Assembly: GCA_015143295.1 (NCBI GenBank)
Contig: CM026557.1
Span: 24,151,760-24,215,759, forward strand
DNA: 64,000 bases
DNA from: Tetracentron sinense
Lineage: Eukaryota > Streptophyta > Magnoliopsida > Trochodendrales > Trochodendraceae
Direction: 5' to 3'
This document shows positions 32,799 through 43,316 of this stretch, one piece after another. A program made the position numbers and the translations under genes. Under the pieces are notes generated by a model, which saw nothing but the letters and a program-made list of their open reading frames with translations, had not been told where the DNA came from and did no database searches. How positions within the stretch are numbered: position 1 is the first letter of the stretch; every line of letters begins with the position of its first letter.

Positions 32799-32940
32799 CT
32801 ATGTTTGGTTGTTGAGAAATGAGTAAAAACATAAAAAAGAAAAGAAAATTTTGGATTTTAAAACAAATTTTAATTGTGTTTTGTCTAATTTTTTTTTTCT
32901 TTTCTATGTTTTTACTTATTTTCTCGGCAACCAAACATAG
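32799..32940. mobile_element. MITE with CTATGTTTGGTTG termini (142 bp)
   Basis: The left end CTATGTTTGGTTGTTGAG and GTAAAAACATA are mirrored by TATGTTTTTAC and CTCGGCAACCAAACATAG at the right end. Inner arms are A-rich on the left and T-rich on the right. Confidence 0.7.
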
Positions 32941-32947
32941 GGTTAGG

Positions 32948-33521
32948 GTATGTTTGGTTGCAGAGGAAATAGATGAAAAGATGGAAAAAGAAAAAAAAAA
33001 TTGGATTTCTAGTAAGAAAAAAATCTTGGAACAAGAGTATCCGGGTCACTTTGAGCACCGGACTAAGTCCCTTAAGCCGTGCATCCCCTTATACCACACA
33101 ACTGGTTAAATTGGTATAAATCCCGAAGGGTGGTCTTGGCCATTAGCCCAACCCCTTGTGTTTTGTCCAAGAAGGTGAGTGATAAAAAAAAAAAAAATAG
33201 AAAGGAAAAAGAAAAATAGAAACTTAAATTTTCTTGGAAAATGATATCAAAAGTGGAAAAGGTTATTATTCAGATAAGTGCAAGAAAACTTAATAGTGAG
33301 AGAAAGTAAAAGAAAAGTAAGTTGTCTATTGCACTTTTCTTGCATTTGGTGTGTAAGAAAACACATATATTTTCTTGCACTTTTTCAATAATGACAATTG
33401 TACTTTAACTTTCTCCCACAAACTCCATTAATCTTTTTCTCATTATTTTGAAAGAAAATTTAAGTTTCTTTTTTTTTTCTTTTCTTTTTCGAATACTTTC
33501 TTCTCAAACAAACATACATTA
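32948..33521. mobile_element. Larger foldback element with a nested SINE fragment
   Basis: The left end TATGTTTGGTTGCAGAGG has a right counterpart CTCAAACAAACATA. Inner arms (GAAACTTAAATTTTCTT near 33219 and AAGAAAATTTAAGTTTC near 33451) also pair. A SINE-like fragment at about 33030-33165 interrupts the left part. Confidence 0.5.
33030..33165 (-). mobile_element. Shortened SINE related to 20275-20495
   Basis: On the minus strand it has a box A-like TTGGGCTAATGGCCAAGACC, then GGGATTTATACCAA...AAGGGGATGCACGGCTTAAGG and CCGGATACTC. The corresponding SINE has box B between the two halves. That segment is deleted here. Confidence 0.55.
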
Positions 33522-33711
33522 AATATTATCTCCGTAAATCTTAGTTTTCATGAAAACTTTTGTCATCAAATGATAGACATTTCTGACTGACCTTTCAACC
33601 TACCCAAAACTGCTTGTATTTTAACGGGTTTGGATTGATCTTTGGACCCTATGGAGTTTAGCTTTATTCCTATTGTGAACACGGATTTTGGTACCTACTT
33701 TTGGATTTGAG
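33522..33711. other. Sequence downstream of LTR F on the minus strand
   Basis: If F is an LTR, this would be its internal 5' untranslated region on the minus strand. No gag was recognised, so the element ends here or is truncated. Confidence 0.3.
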
Positions 33712-33725
33712 ATTAGAAGTCACCA
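33712..33725 (-). other. Primer-site-like sequence next to LTR F
   Basis: TGGTGACTTCTAAT on the minus strand resembles the TGGCGACTCC primer site of element A and lies where a primer site is expected, just past the LTR end. Confidence 0.4.
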
Positions 33726-34134
33726 CTTATTAATTTTGAGGGATAAGTCCCGGATATGGATAAGGTCTTGTGGTCTACATGAGAAAGTTTAGGTAAGAGG
33801 TTCGATTAAGTCCTAAGGAATGTGTTAGGCACCTCAAGACCCTTATTTTTCAATAGTTACCTACTCCCTAGGTATAAGCCAAATTAATGTCTAAGTTTTA
33901 TTCAAATGTCTAAGTTTTAGATTATACTAATTCAAGAAAAGAAAAATCCTAACTAGGGTCAAACCTGGGTTGAGTTGCCCACATACTCACATGGGATGAA
34001 ATCAGACCGAGCGTAATTCTGGCACATGAGCCTGTGCCAAGGTTAGGTGAGTGTGTGTGCACTAGGATGGCTAAGGGTCTAGCTCGGGGGCTACGGTTTG
34101 GTTGACCGGGTTGGTCAAGTGCATGGTTTAGGGT

Positions 34135-34520
34135 GTTTCGGCCCGAAGGCCAAGGATTGAGCCTTGAAGGCTTGGGATTGGGTCCGGTTGCCAAGGGTTG
34201 GGCCTGGAGGCCAAGGTTAAGCCCTAAAGGCTAAGGGATTAGTCCAGTAGACTAAGGTGAGGCCCGGTAGGCTAAGGTTGGGCTCAGAGGTCAAGGATAA
34301 GCCTGAGGCTAAGGGTTTGGGCCTGGAGGTCAAGAGATGGGCCCGGTAGGCCAAGATTGGGTCCGGAGGCCAAGGATTAAGCCCAAAGGTTAAGGGTAGA
34401 GTCCGGAGGCCAAGAGATGGGCCCAGTAGGCCAAGATTGGGCCTGGAGGCCAAGGGTTGGGCTCGGAGGCTATGGATTAAGCCAGGAGGCAAAGGATGGA
34501 GTCCGGAGGCCAAAGATTGG
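34135..34520. repeat. 20-bp minisatellite, about 18 copies, inside LTR F
   Basis: The unit TTGGGCCTGGAGGCCAAGGG and variants (GGCCCGGTAGGCCAAGA, AAGCCCAAAGGTTAAGG) repeat with almost constant 20-base spacing. Each unit contains the dyad GGCC...GGCC. This is the most GC-rich block of the neighbourhood. Confidence 0.85.
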
Positions 34521-35690
34521 ATATTTTGGTCTTTGCATTTTTTAGATGCTTTGAGATTTTTCCATATTTTTCCAAAGATTAGATTGGTCTAATCATGGTT
34601 AAAAGTTAACTAGGGTTAAGATTAACCCAATTATGAGTCTGGTCAATGTCTGAGATAGGCGCAGGTAGCACAACAGAGCCTAGACTGGCCTCCTACTGGT
34701 CTAGGCCCTATGCAAGGTCACTGTTATGTAAATAGTGGGATTGGCAGTAGAATAATCACTGTCAATCTCATTTCTTCACAAAATGGAATTTGCGATAGAA
34801 TAAGTACCGCCACTATCACTGTTTTACAGAACAGTGGCTTTGCAGCCATGGTGAAGGTTGGGGATGATGCTCAAAGGATCCTGGACCCATGAGGGTGTTC
34901 AGGGGACTTATTACAAGTCCTGGCCCTGGTCTAGTCTTGAGCATGGCCTGGATTGGGTCCACAGTGGCCATCTACAGTGAGAAACAGGATACCCAGAATG
35001 TTGGTAAACTATTTACCATCATTCTAGACAGTTCCAATCTTATTCATTTTAATCATGGTTAAGCTAACTAGAAAAGTCTGGAAGAACCAGGAATTATGGG
35101 GGGAGGTCTCAGGGACCTAGGCCAAGCCCTGAAATGGACCAGGGGCCTACAAAAGGAGGCTTAATTAGAGCCACTTAAATAGAGAAGCCCAGAAATGATG
35201 GTATTGTGTTTACTGTCATTTCTGGATTTTTTCAAAAACTAGATTTTTCCCTCATGGCACTGCACCATTATGCTTCCAGGGGACCCCTCATTGATTGGGG
35301 TTCCCCAGAATGATAGGGGAGAGTCTACCTGAGTGGTGAGGCTACGCACCCAAGCTCTCTATCCTTGAGGGGATCCCCATGCCTAAGAGGAAGACAAGGG
35401 GAATCCCTGATCTTGGATTTGCAACAAAAGTAAGTGAACAAAGTCGCCTAGAGTAGGACCAAGGGCTCACAAGGTTTTTACAGAAGAAAAGAAGGGTAGG
35501 GGAGGACCCTACCCTGTTGGCTCCCCTGCTACACTGGTGGAGGTGGTGGTACACGACTGAGAGGGACCTAGGGTAGTCCCTGAGTGCCTCTAATTCTTTT
35601 GGTCTCGCCGAAGCTGGGTCTAAGGGGAATACCTCTACAGAATTTCGGATTTTTGATTGATCGATCCCCCCATAGGCTTAAAGAAGGGTT

Positions 35691-35700
35691 GGATTTATAG
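35691..35700 (-). promoter_or_regulatory. TATA box of LTR F
   Basis: CTATAAATCC on the minus strand, about 680 bases after the LTR start, is in a plausible place for the U3 promoter. Confidence 0.4.
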
Positions 35701-36119
35701 GAGAGGATTGGGGACATAGGGGGAATAAGGACGAGGGTAGACGGGGTTCTCAGAAGCATGGGGGAGTTGTTGGAGGCATGTCTAAGGTACTGGAGGGTTT
35801 AGAGTTTGCGTAAAATGCAAACTCCAGGAATGGCGGTACTTCCAGTACCGTCATTCCATCTCAAGGTAACAAAGATAATGGTGGTAGAATAATTATCGTC
35901 ATTTCAGAATTTTTCCAAAAAAATATCTGCCCAGAGTTAAATGCTCATGCATGCGGTACAAATCTTACCACAAAAGAAATGTCGGTAGATAGACTATCGA
36001 CATTTTAGATTTTTTGAATTTTTGAGGGCTTGCCTAGGATCTGTGGGCCCTGTATAGGCCCAGGGATTGTTTGTCTATGGGTCTAGGCCTTGGGTAGGTA
36101 TTGCATGGGCCTTGGGCCC

Positions 36120-36310
36120 ATGCCCTAGGTTTGTAGGGTTAGGGCTAGCTAGGGTTCATCTAGGGCTTAACTAAGGTTGACCTAAGGTTTAGCTAGGGTT
36201 AGACTTAGGGTTGACTTAGGGTGGACCTAGGGTTTGACCTGAGGTTGACCTAAGGTTTAACTAGGGTTGACCTAGAGTTGACTCAGGGTTGACCTAGGGT
36301 TTTACTGAGG
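36120..36310. repeat. Telomere-like short repeats in LTR F
   Basis: CTAGGGTTGACCTAAGGTTT-type units of 11-13 bases repeat about 15 times. They contain TAGGGTT, the plant telomere word, but with GACC insertions, so they are not true telomere repeats. The minus strand (CCCTAGGTCAAC) matches the repeats at 41870-42080. Confidence 0.75.
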
Positions 36311-36403
36311 TTAATCATGATTAAGGAGCTTAACTATGGTCAAGGAGGGGGTAAAAATTGGGTGCTTACACCTTTTATATAATTTGGCAGAGCTCCACAT
36401 ACG

Positions 36404-36805
36404 CAGGGTTGTAAACGGATCGGATTTGCCTAGATCCGAATATGATCCAATTAAGAATCTGATAGATCTGAATCCGAGATCTGTTGGACTATGACTTACC
36501 TAACCCGAATCCGATTACTTATTCAAGATCCAAATCTGATCTGAATTTGATCCGATTAATCTTAATATATCAAAATTAATATTTAAATTTAAAAAGAAAA
36601 AATTACGAGTAGTATTGTAGTATATTTAGAAAATTATATAAATATTATTATTGTTATATATAATCTAATTGGATCATTATAGATCCAAATCCAATCCGAT
36701 TATAATTGAATTCAAGATATCGGATCTCCAATCCGACGGATCTATAATAGGAATAGGATCTCATCTAATCGGATCGAATCAAGATCCGATCCATTGATAG
36801 CTCTA
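36404..36805. mobile_element. hAT-type MITE (about 402 bp)
   Basis: The left end CAGGGTTGTAAACGGATCGG pairs with the reverse complement of the right end (TAGAGCTATCAATGGATCGG). The interior repeats GATCCGAATC-type words. Eight-base flanks are CACATACG (36396-36403) and CATATACC (36806-36813), six of eight identical, consistent with an aged hAT 8-bp duplication. Confidence 0.7.
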
Positions 36806-36924
36806 CATATACCCATATCCAATGACTCATAATATTTATTTAATTTACTGATAAATGCATTTAACTATATACTTAACATATTGAGTTGAGCTCCCCATGC
36901 ACTCAGCATGGGCGAAGCGAGGGA

Positions 36925-37390
36925 GCTTGGGCAGCATGCCCCCCTAAAATTTTGATTTTTTAAAAAATTATAGGGGCAGCTGCCCCATTGAACTCTTGAA
37001 AAAAAAAACAACAACCACCTTTTATACTCTTTTGTTTTAATTATTTAACATGACATAGTCATTACACGAGGGAGTCAGGGGGCACTTGCCCCCTCTAAAG
37101 TATTGAAAAAGATTTTTAAAAAATTTATTTATAGGGTATAGCATGGTGCATGGTGGTAGGTGCCTCCTCATCTTTTGATTTTTTTAATAGTTTACTAAGC
37201 CATAGTCATGGAGCAGTTGCCCCCATTGAACTTTTGGAAAAAATATTTTATACTATTTTGTTTTATTATTTAATAAGGCATAGTCATTGGACAATGGAGC
37301 AACTATTCTTTGAGCTTTTGAAAAAAAGATGTACTATTTTACTATATTATTTAATAGGATATAGCAGGAGACATCTAAACTATTGATTAA
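36925..37390. repeat. Diverged tandem repeat, period about 105-125 bp, four copies
   Basis: A unit with GCAG(C/T)TGCCCCCATTGAACTTTTGAAAAAA (read in parts), TATACTATTTTGTTTTATTAT and AGGCATAGTCAT recurs near 36975, 37081, 37209 and 37303. No coding frame is preserved. Confidence 0.65.
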
Positions 37391-37548
37391 TACTTTTTTA
37401 AACATGGTTAAGTTTAACTAAATTAAGACTAATACTTTTATAAATAAAAAAAACCAAGCTTGGATGGATGAACCCTAGGAGTGAGTACTAAATCATAATT
37501 ACAATTAGTGGCTGTTAAAAAGGGGGGCGTGGATCAATGAGGACCGAG

Positions 37549-37572
37549 CATTCCGTTATGTAGCGGAATGCG
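37549..37572. repeat. Short hairpin
   Basis: GCATTCCG and CGGAATGC flank an eight-base loop. It is isolated, without a T-run or flanking gene, so its role is unknown. Confidence 0.5.
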
Positions 37573-37685
37573 CAATCCGTCAAACATTTTCCTATTTTTT
37601 ATACTACATTATTTAGTTATTTGATAGGGCATAACCGTAAGGTAATGGAAATACCTGTAAACAAGGAGAAACAATACTTGTAAGA

Positions 37686-38024
37686 GAGATCGAATCAAAG
37701 CCAATTTCCATTGAGCTCGAGGAGAATTTATTCGCACCCACAGGCCAACATGTATCCCTTTTTAACCCTAGCTGTGGTTGTGATTCACTAACCCTTGGAG
37801 TTTGATAATATAACTTTAGTTTTTTAAAAATATTAACTCTAAGTTTTAAAAATTATTAACTAGAGTTAAATATTATTTTCTAGAAAACCAAGGTCATATT
37901 GTTGAACTCCAAGGGTTAATGAATATTAACCACGGTTAATAAGGGTAAAAAATGACACATGTTGGTATGTGGGTGCAATTGAACTCTCCCCAAGTTCAAT
38001 CGCAATTGGTTGTGATTCGATGCT
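37686..38024. mobile_element. Palindromic MITE, best copy of its family (about 339 bp)
   Basis: The left outer arm (GATCGAATCAAAGCCAATTT, GAGAATTTATTCGCACCCAC, CAACATGTATCCCTTTTTAA) is mirrored by the right arm (TGACACATGTTGG, GTGGGTGCAATTGAACTCTC, AATTGGTTGTGATTCGATG). Arms are over 100 bases. There is no coding capacity. Related copies are at 18790-19125, and more weakly at 3455-3690 and 41225-41480. Confidence 0.75.
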
Positions 38025-39271
38025 CATACTCAAACAAATTTGTCAATGACCTAATCAAAGTTTTGAGTTATTCTACAAGTCTCAAAATTGACTGTGGACT
38101 TAAAATCTAAACTCTAGTAGTGTTAAAACATGAAAAAGACTTGAGATACTTAATTTCATGAGTTTTGTACAAGTTTGAGGCATGAACTTACATCGTGATC
38201 CACTAAGTTTAGGAACCCAAATCAGATCTAGAGACTTAACAAATCAATTTTGACAACTGTTTAAGCTTCAATCTTTAAAATGTTCAAATCATCGGTAAAT
38301 AATCATACTAAAGTACATCAAAATTCATTATCATGCCTCTAAGCCTATTTATTAGGCATTCTAAATTTTAAATACTCTCCAAAATTCAAAAATTAAGCAT
38401 CACCAACTCTAGAAAAAATATAATAAAATAGAAGAAGAATAAGTAAACAAATAGAAGAATGATGTTAGTAGTAATTCAATCACACAACACAAAATCAATA
38501 TTATTAAAGTACTATCATCACATACAAAATATATTTAACAATTTAAAGATAACCTAACATGTTTTGATATAAATCATCTTGACAATACCTCACTTTTCCT
38601 TTCTTTTTATCTATTGGTAATAGCGCTTACACAAACCTTAATTGATGGATATTTTATTTTTTATTTTAATGTATCCATTTCTCCGACCCAAGTTGCACTT
38701 GCACCCCAGTTTTTCTTGTATTAAATTCGAACATGATATCCATATAATAATACAAATCAGATTTTTGGATGGGATGTCTAAAAATACTTCTATGTATCAA
38801 AAGCATTGCTATGAAATATATTTGTGTACATTTTTATAGATTTTAACTACTTCATGTGTATAATTATAAAAAAATATGTATATATTCCATGTGTGTGTTA
38901 TTAACATGAGAATTACATTTTTTTATTTTTTTTGGTTGAAATGATATTATGTAACTAACACACACAGAGGATGGAAAGTACCACTGTCTGTGCACGAACA
39001 CGGGTAGAAGGAGTCAGGACCCACCATTCAATTGGACCCATCTAGGAGACATCTTAGGTCAAAGACTCAACCCAACAAATTGATGAAGTGAATTTAAGGA
39101 TTTGGCCTTTTGGCAACGACCGAGAATGAAATAATTAATACAAATAGGGTTGAGATTTTAAGACTTGGGTTGAGTTGAGTTATGGGAGGTTCGGCTGGAG
39201 GTCGGGTTGGGTTGGACTTGGGCTCTGGATTTATTACATAGGGTTGGGCTACGGTAGCCTCAACCCAGTCC
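38025..39271. other. Intergenic DNA, nothing recognised
   Basis: AT-rich and apparently single copy. A GGGTTGGGCT/GAGTTGAG-rich patch at 39150-39270 precedes the LINE. No open frame with recognisable similarity was found. Confidence 0.4.
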
Positions 39272-41214
39272 AACTCACACGGGTATGCCGGGGTGTATCT
39301 TGGGCTTCCAACGAATTTCGGCAGTTCCAAGAGGGAGTTATTTGCATCTATCATAAGTAGAGTTAAAGCCAAATTACAATCTTGGAAAGGCAATTACCTG
39401 AATAAGGCCGGAAGGAAGGTGCTTTTAAAAGTGGTTATCCAAGCAATTCCGTCGTATGCCATGGGATGTTTCAAGTTGCCTTCGTATATTTGCAAGGAGA
39501 TTGCTTCATTGATGGCTAACTTTTGGTGGGGCCAAACGGCGACAAGAAAGAAGGCTCACTGAGTGTGTTGGGAAACCATGTGCAACAGTAAAGAAGTGGG
39601 GGGCGGGGGATTCCGTGAGTTCTCATCATTCAGTTTAGCCCTTCTAGCAAAGCAAGGGTGACTCATAATGAAGAACCTGTACTCTCTCTGTGGAGCCAAT
39701 TGGTTAAAATCATCTATTTTCCCCGCGGTAATTTCATGGGGGCATCCATCGGGTACCGTCCGTCGTGGGCTTGGAGAAGTATAGTAGCGGGGCGTACTAT
39801 TCTAAAAACTGGGCTTCGATGGCAAGTTGGTAATGGGGAAAGCATAGATCCTTGGGAATCGCAGTGGATTCTGTCTAAGATCGGATTCCGTGCTACCTCG
39901 GCTAAACCAGTAGGCTGCTCATGGAATTCGGTGGCTGACTTTGTTCAGGATAACGAGGCTAGCTGGGATCTACACCGCCTCAATCTAGTTTTCCTCTCGG
40001 AGGATGTTCACCATATTACTAAGATTCAACTGAGTCAGTCAGGAGCGGAGGACCGGTTGGTATGGCATTTCGAGAAGTCCGGAGACTATTCGATGAGGTC
40101 TGGATATCACCATTTCTGTGCCCGATCTCCTTCTGGGAGGTTAGCTCGCCCTTCCTCATCATCCTCAGTGCTGCCCAAAGCTAGTTGGAAAGCTATATGG
40201 GGCCTAAACCTTCCTATTAAGGTTGCATGGTTTATGTGGAGAGGTCTTCACAGTGGCTTTAGCGGTGAACCAGGAGCTAGTTCGGAGGAAGTTATCTAGG
40301 GACAAAGGCTATCCCATTTGTGGTTGTGCGGAGGAATCAATTTCACACATGTTGTTCTCTTGTGACCATGCGAGGTGTGCTTGGCTCGGGTCTTTTCTGG
40401 GAGTTAGATCGGGGGTTGATGGTTGCAGCGATCTGGGGAGTTGGTGGACGGGTTGGGTGAGTTCGGCTCTACCGACTGATCGGAAGGTTTGTGCGCTAAA
40501 TTTCATAGCATCCTTAACTTGGAGTATATGGAAAGCTCGGAATTACACTATTTTTCAAGGGATTCCAACCGATCCCCTCCGTTCCCTTCATCAGGCGAGT
40601 ACTCTGGTAGCTGAGGTTTTGCACGATCAGAGTTTGACGGCTAGAACTTCGAAGTCTTCTTCTGCGGAAGCAAGGTGTCATCTCTCATTTCAGTGGATTA
40701 GTATTCATGTTGATGGTTCTTCGATTCAGGGAGGTAGATTAGCAGGGTACGGAGGCATTGCTCGTGATTGCAGGGGTCGCATTCTAGGCGGTTTTGGGCA
40801 GGCGCTTCGGGGAGGTTCCCCCCTAGTAGCAGAAGCAGTGGCGATTCGTGTGGGTCTGACTTGGGCTGTATCCCAGGGTTGGCAAAAGGTGGTGATCCTA
40901 TCCGATTCTCTTGGTTTAGTGGAGGTTCTAGGAGAAGGAGGGTCTACAGCCCACTGGGAAGTTAGGGTGGTTGTGGAGGATATTCGGCTGGTATTGCTCC
41001 AGCATAAGGAGTTTAAGATTGTTCACTGTTCTCGCCAATCAAATTTGTATGCTCACTGCCTTGCTGCTGTTGGTTTAGGCCAAGGTGAGAGAAATCTTTT
41101 TGGTTGTACTTTCTATTCGGATTGGGAGTGTAGGAGGTTGCTGTCCCGTCAGGGATTGCCTCAGCCCCATTAGTTATTTGGGCTGGGGGTGGATTTCTTT
41201 CAACAAAAAAAAAA
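39272..41214 (+). mobile_element. LINE (L1 type) 3' fragment, 5'-truncated, with poly-A
   Basis: Only the 3' end of ORF2 is present: end of RT, zinc-finger region (zf-RVT) and RNase H, followed by a short 3' tail and A run (41205-41214). 5' truncation is usual for LINEs copied by target-primed reverse transcription. A target duplication was not obvious. Confidence 0.85.
39284..41173 (+). pseudogene. LINE ORF2 C-terminus: RT end, zf-RVT and RNase H
   Basis: The frame starts at YLGLPTNFGSSKRELFASI and runs through LQSWKGNYLNKAGRKVLLK and IPSYAMGCFKLP, the standard end of plant L1 RT. A stop near 39560 and a frameshift before 39658 follow. A second open frame (39658-40299) holds GLRWQVGNGESIDPWESQW and SVLPKASWKAIWGLNLP. 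After another shift, the zinc-finger cysteines (YPICGCAEESISHMLFSC) and a full RNase H follow: IHVDGSSIQGG (Asp), LVAEAVAIRVGL (Glu), VILSDSLGLV (Asp) and SNLYAHCLA (His). The RNase H is intact and the product is not continuous. Confidence 0.88.
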
Positions 41215-41224
41215 TATTTGGACC

Positions 41225-41480
41225 AGACGTCGGAAGGAAAATAGTTATCGTACCGGGGTTCCCATTTTATAATGGAATGGCCGATCCTCATAGGTCCACG
41301 CCCCAATTTTAAATACTTACATATTGTGGTTAAGATTCACTCACCCCTAGCATTAAGCAATCCAACCATGGTTTTTGGAAGGAAAAAAAAAACAAAACCT
41401 TAGTTTTAATTTAGTTAAGCTTAACTAGGGTTAAAGGAGTGTTAAAAGGGACACGAGGATGCGGGGTAAGATATGAAACA
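41225..41480. mobile_element. Degenerate palindromic MITE copy
   Basis: It ends with TTAAAAGGGACACGAGGATG and contains ACATATTGTGGTTAAGATTCACTC, similar to 37740-37960. The left arm is poorly conserved. Confidence 0.3.
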
Positions 41481-41554
41481 GGCCATGGGTCCGCTAAGCA
41501 CTACTCTTTTCGGAATGCCCCTAATAACCAACTAATGATAAGTGTTTTTCCTTA

Positions 41555-41793
41555 TCGTTGTATAGATCATTTTTCAATGGAAGTTGGGAATTGAAATAAC
41601 TTGCGAAGAAATGCTTGGTCCATGCATAAACTTTCAAAACTCTCACTGTGGTTATGACATGTATCGCGACTTTTCCTATTACCTTTAATTTTTCTTGTGT
41701 AGATCTTATTTCAATGAAAATTGGAAACTGAAATAACTTGTAGAGAAATGCTTGCTCCATGCATAAACTTTCAAACCCTCACTATGATTATGG
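41555..41793. repeat. Direct repeat, two copies, about 138-bp spacing
   Basis: AGATC(A/T)T..TTCAATG...GAAATAACTTG...GAAATGCTTG(G/C)TCCATGCATAAACTTTCAAA is present at about 41567-41660 and 41702-41793. It ends right where LTR F2 begins. Confidence 0.7.
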
Positions 41794-41869
41794 TTACTGT
41801 ACACACCCAATTTCTACACCCTCTCATTTTTTTAATAATGGTTAAGAAATTTAATCATGGTTAGCCTAG

Positions 41870-42085
41870 TCAAGCCCTAAGTTAAACCTTAGTCTAACCC
41901 TAGAGCCCTAATCCCTAGACTAACCCTAGGTTAAACCCTAGTCTAACTCTAGGTCAAATCGTGGGTCAAACCCTGGGTCAAACCCTAATTTAACCATAGG
42001 TCAAACTCTAGACTAACCCTAGGTCAAATCCCAGTTTAACCCTAATTCAAGTCCTAATTTAACCCTAGGTCAAACCCTAATTCTA
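41870..42085. repeat. Telomere-like short repeats in LTR F2
   Basis: Units of AACCCTAGGTCAAACCCTAG with variants (AACCCTAATTT, AACTCTAGACT) repeat about 18 times with 11-14 base spacing. The repeats have the same orientation relative to the LTR start as those of LTR F. Confidence 0.75.
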
Positions 42086-42274
42086 GCCCTAGACCTAACA
42101 AACCCATTAACATGACGCATCCCATTGACCAAGTCAAAACCCTAAACCTTAACCAAGGGGACCAATGAGGAGGCTTCCCCCCACTCCCATTTAAAATTCT
42201 CACTAAAGATGAGTGAAGTCTCAAAGAAAGACCCCAACTGACCCTCTTTTCTCTCTCCCCTCTTCTCTCTCATA

Positions 42275-42862
42275 TAGGGCTATTAATGGGCCGGGCTTAG
42301 GTCGGGCCTATTTTATATGGGCTTGATATATGTAGGCCCAAGCCCTGTCCATGTTTTACTCAGGCCAGGCCTTGTTAATGATCGGGCCAGAGTGGGCCAG
42401 GCTCAGGCCAACCCACTTATAAATGTTATATACAAGAGTGTATAATAATACTATTAAATATAATGTTGTACACTTTTTTTTTTAAATGATAACAAAAGTT
42501 ATTAGAAATCCTCATAAACAATCATAAAGTCAATACTCAATGGTTAGAAAGATGATAATAAATGTTACAAATCCTAATATTGTATCTTTACAAAATTAGC
42601 AATTAAAAAGTCATTTGAGGAGATGGGGCTTGGTGGTAACCGTAGACATAATAGAAATATTAACCCTTATGAAAAAATATATATTTAACATTGTCATTAG
42701 CTAACATACATCCAGGCTGGGTTGGGCTTCACACAGTCAAGCCCTAGCCCGGCCCATATTTATATGGGCCTAAGTTTTTGGAGCCCGGGCCTAACCCTAT
42801 GGGTCTTGATAACGGGCCAAAATGGGGCCGGGCTGGCCCTTGAGGGCCCATTAACACCCCTA
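42275..42862. mobile_element. hAT-type MITE (588 bp) with perfect 8-bp duplication
   Basis: Termini TAGGGCTATTAATGGGCC and (reverse complement of the right end) TAGGGGTGTTAATGGGCC are inverted repeats of the well-known plant hAT end TAGGGGTGTCAATGGGCC type. CTCTCATA flanks both sides (42267-42274 and 42863-42870). The interior is AT-rich with GGGCCGGGC-type subterminal words and no transposase. Confidence 0.9.
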
Positions 42863-43020
42863 CTCTCATAGTTACCACTTTAATGAAAGAGAGAGCTCTC
42901 TTTTCAAAATTCAAAAATTATCTTACAACCTATCCCTAGTCTAAGCCTTGACCTATCTTGACCAAGGAGACCAATGAGGTGGTCCCACCTCATTTAGTCC
43001 CCACCTATTTCTCTTGTCTC

Positions 43021-43028
43021 TATAAAGG
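43021..43028 (+). promoter_or_regulatory. TATA box of LTR F2
   Basis: TATAAAGG is followed within 10 bases by a poly-C run (43036-43052) and then a leader-like AGACAGACAAACAAACC stretch. Confidence 0.5.
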
Positions 43029-43275
43029 AGTTCCTCCCCCCCCCCCCCCCCCAACCAAAGACAGACAAACAAACCCCTTAGCATTCTCGTAGAAGAAGAG
43101 AGAGTCCCTCTCTTTTGGTTGCCCCATGTAACTCACCCTAAAGACGAAGGTCCACTCCCCTTGCCTATAAACCTCTTTAAAGATTGGGCACCAAATGGGA
43201 GGGATTCCTCTTATCCCTACTCTCCCTTTCTTTTCTCATTTCTCACTTTGAAACAGAAAAGAAGAGGAAGAAAGC

Positions 43276-43278
<3 letters not shown>

Positions 43279-43313
<35 letters not shown>
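43279..43313. repeat. CT microsatellite
   Basis: About 17 uninterrupted CT units, in the presumed leader of LTR F2. Confidence 0.9.

Positions 43314-43316
<3 letters not shown>

Larger units (their letters stand above)
33737..36370 (-). repeat. LTR F (minus strand, about 2.6 kb), solo or truncated
   Basis: On the minus strand it begins TGTAAGCACCCAATTTTTAC and ends near CCCTCA. Its first 60 bases resemble the start of the plus-strand block at 41798 (TGTACACACCCAATTTCTAC), followed in both by TGGTTAA-type words and telomere-like CCCTAGGTCAA repeats. It contains a TATA box, a 20-bp minisatellite and many GGTAGTAC/CATTCC-type words. No internal domain is attached. Confidence 0.55.

Noticed and set aside
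34217..34513. 98-codon minus-strand frame in the 20-bp minisatellite
   Set aside because: It is a translation of tandem units with a Pro/Leu/Gly repeat and no independent evidence.
41870..42085. Interstitial telomere sequence marking a chromosome fusion
   Set aside because: The units are not TTTAGGG but 11-14 base variants with GGTCAAA insertions, and a matching array lies in a related LTR.
43279..43313. CT tract as a GAGA-factor promoter element of a host gene
   Set aside because: No host gene follows. Element C is inserted 600 bases downstream, and the tract fits the leader of LTR F2.
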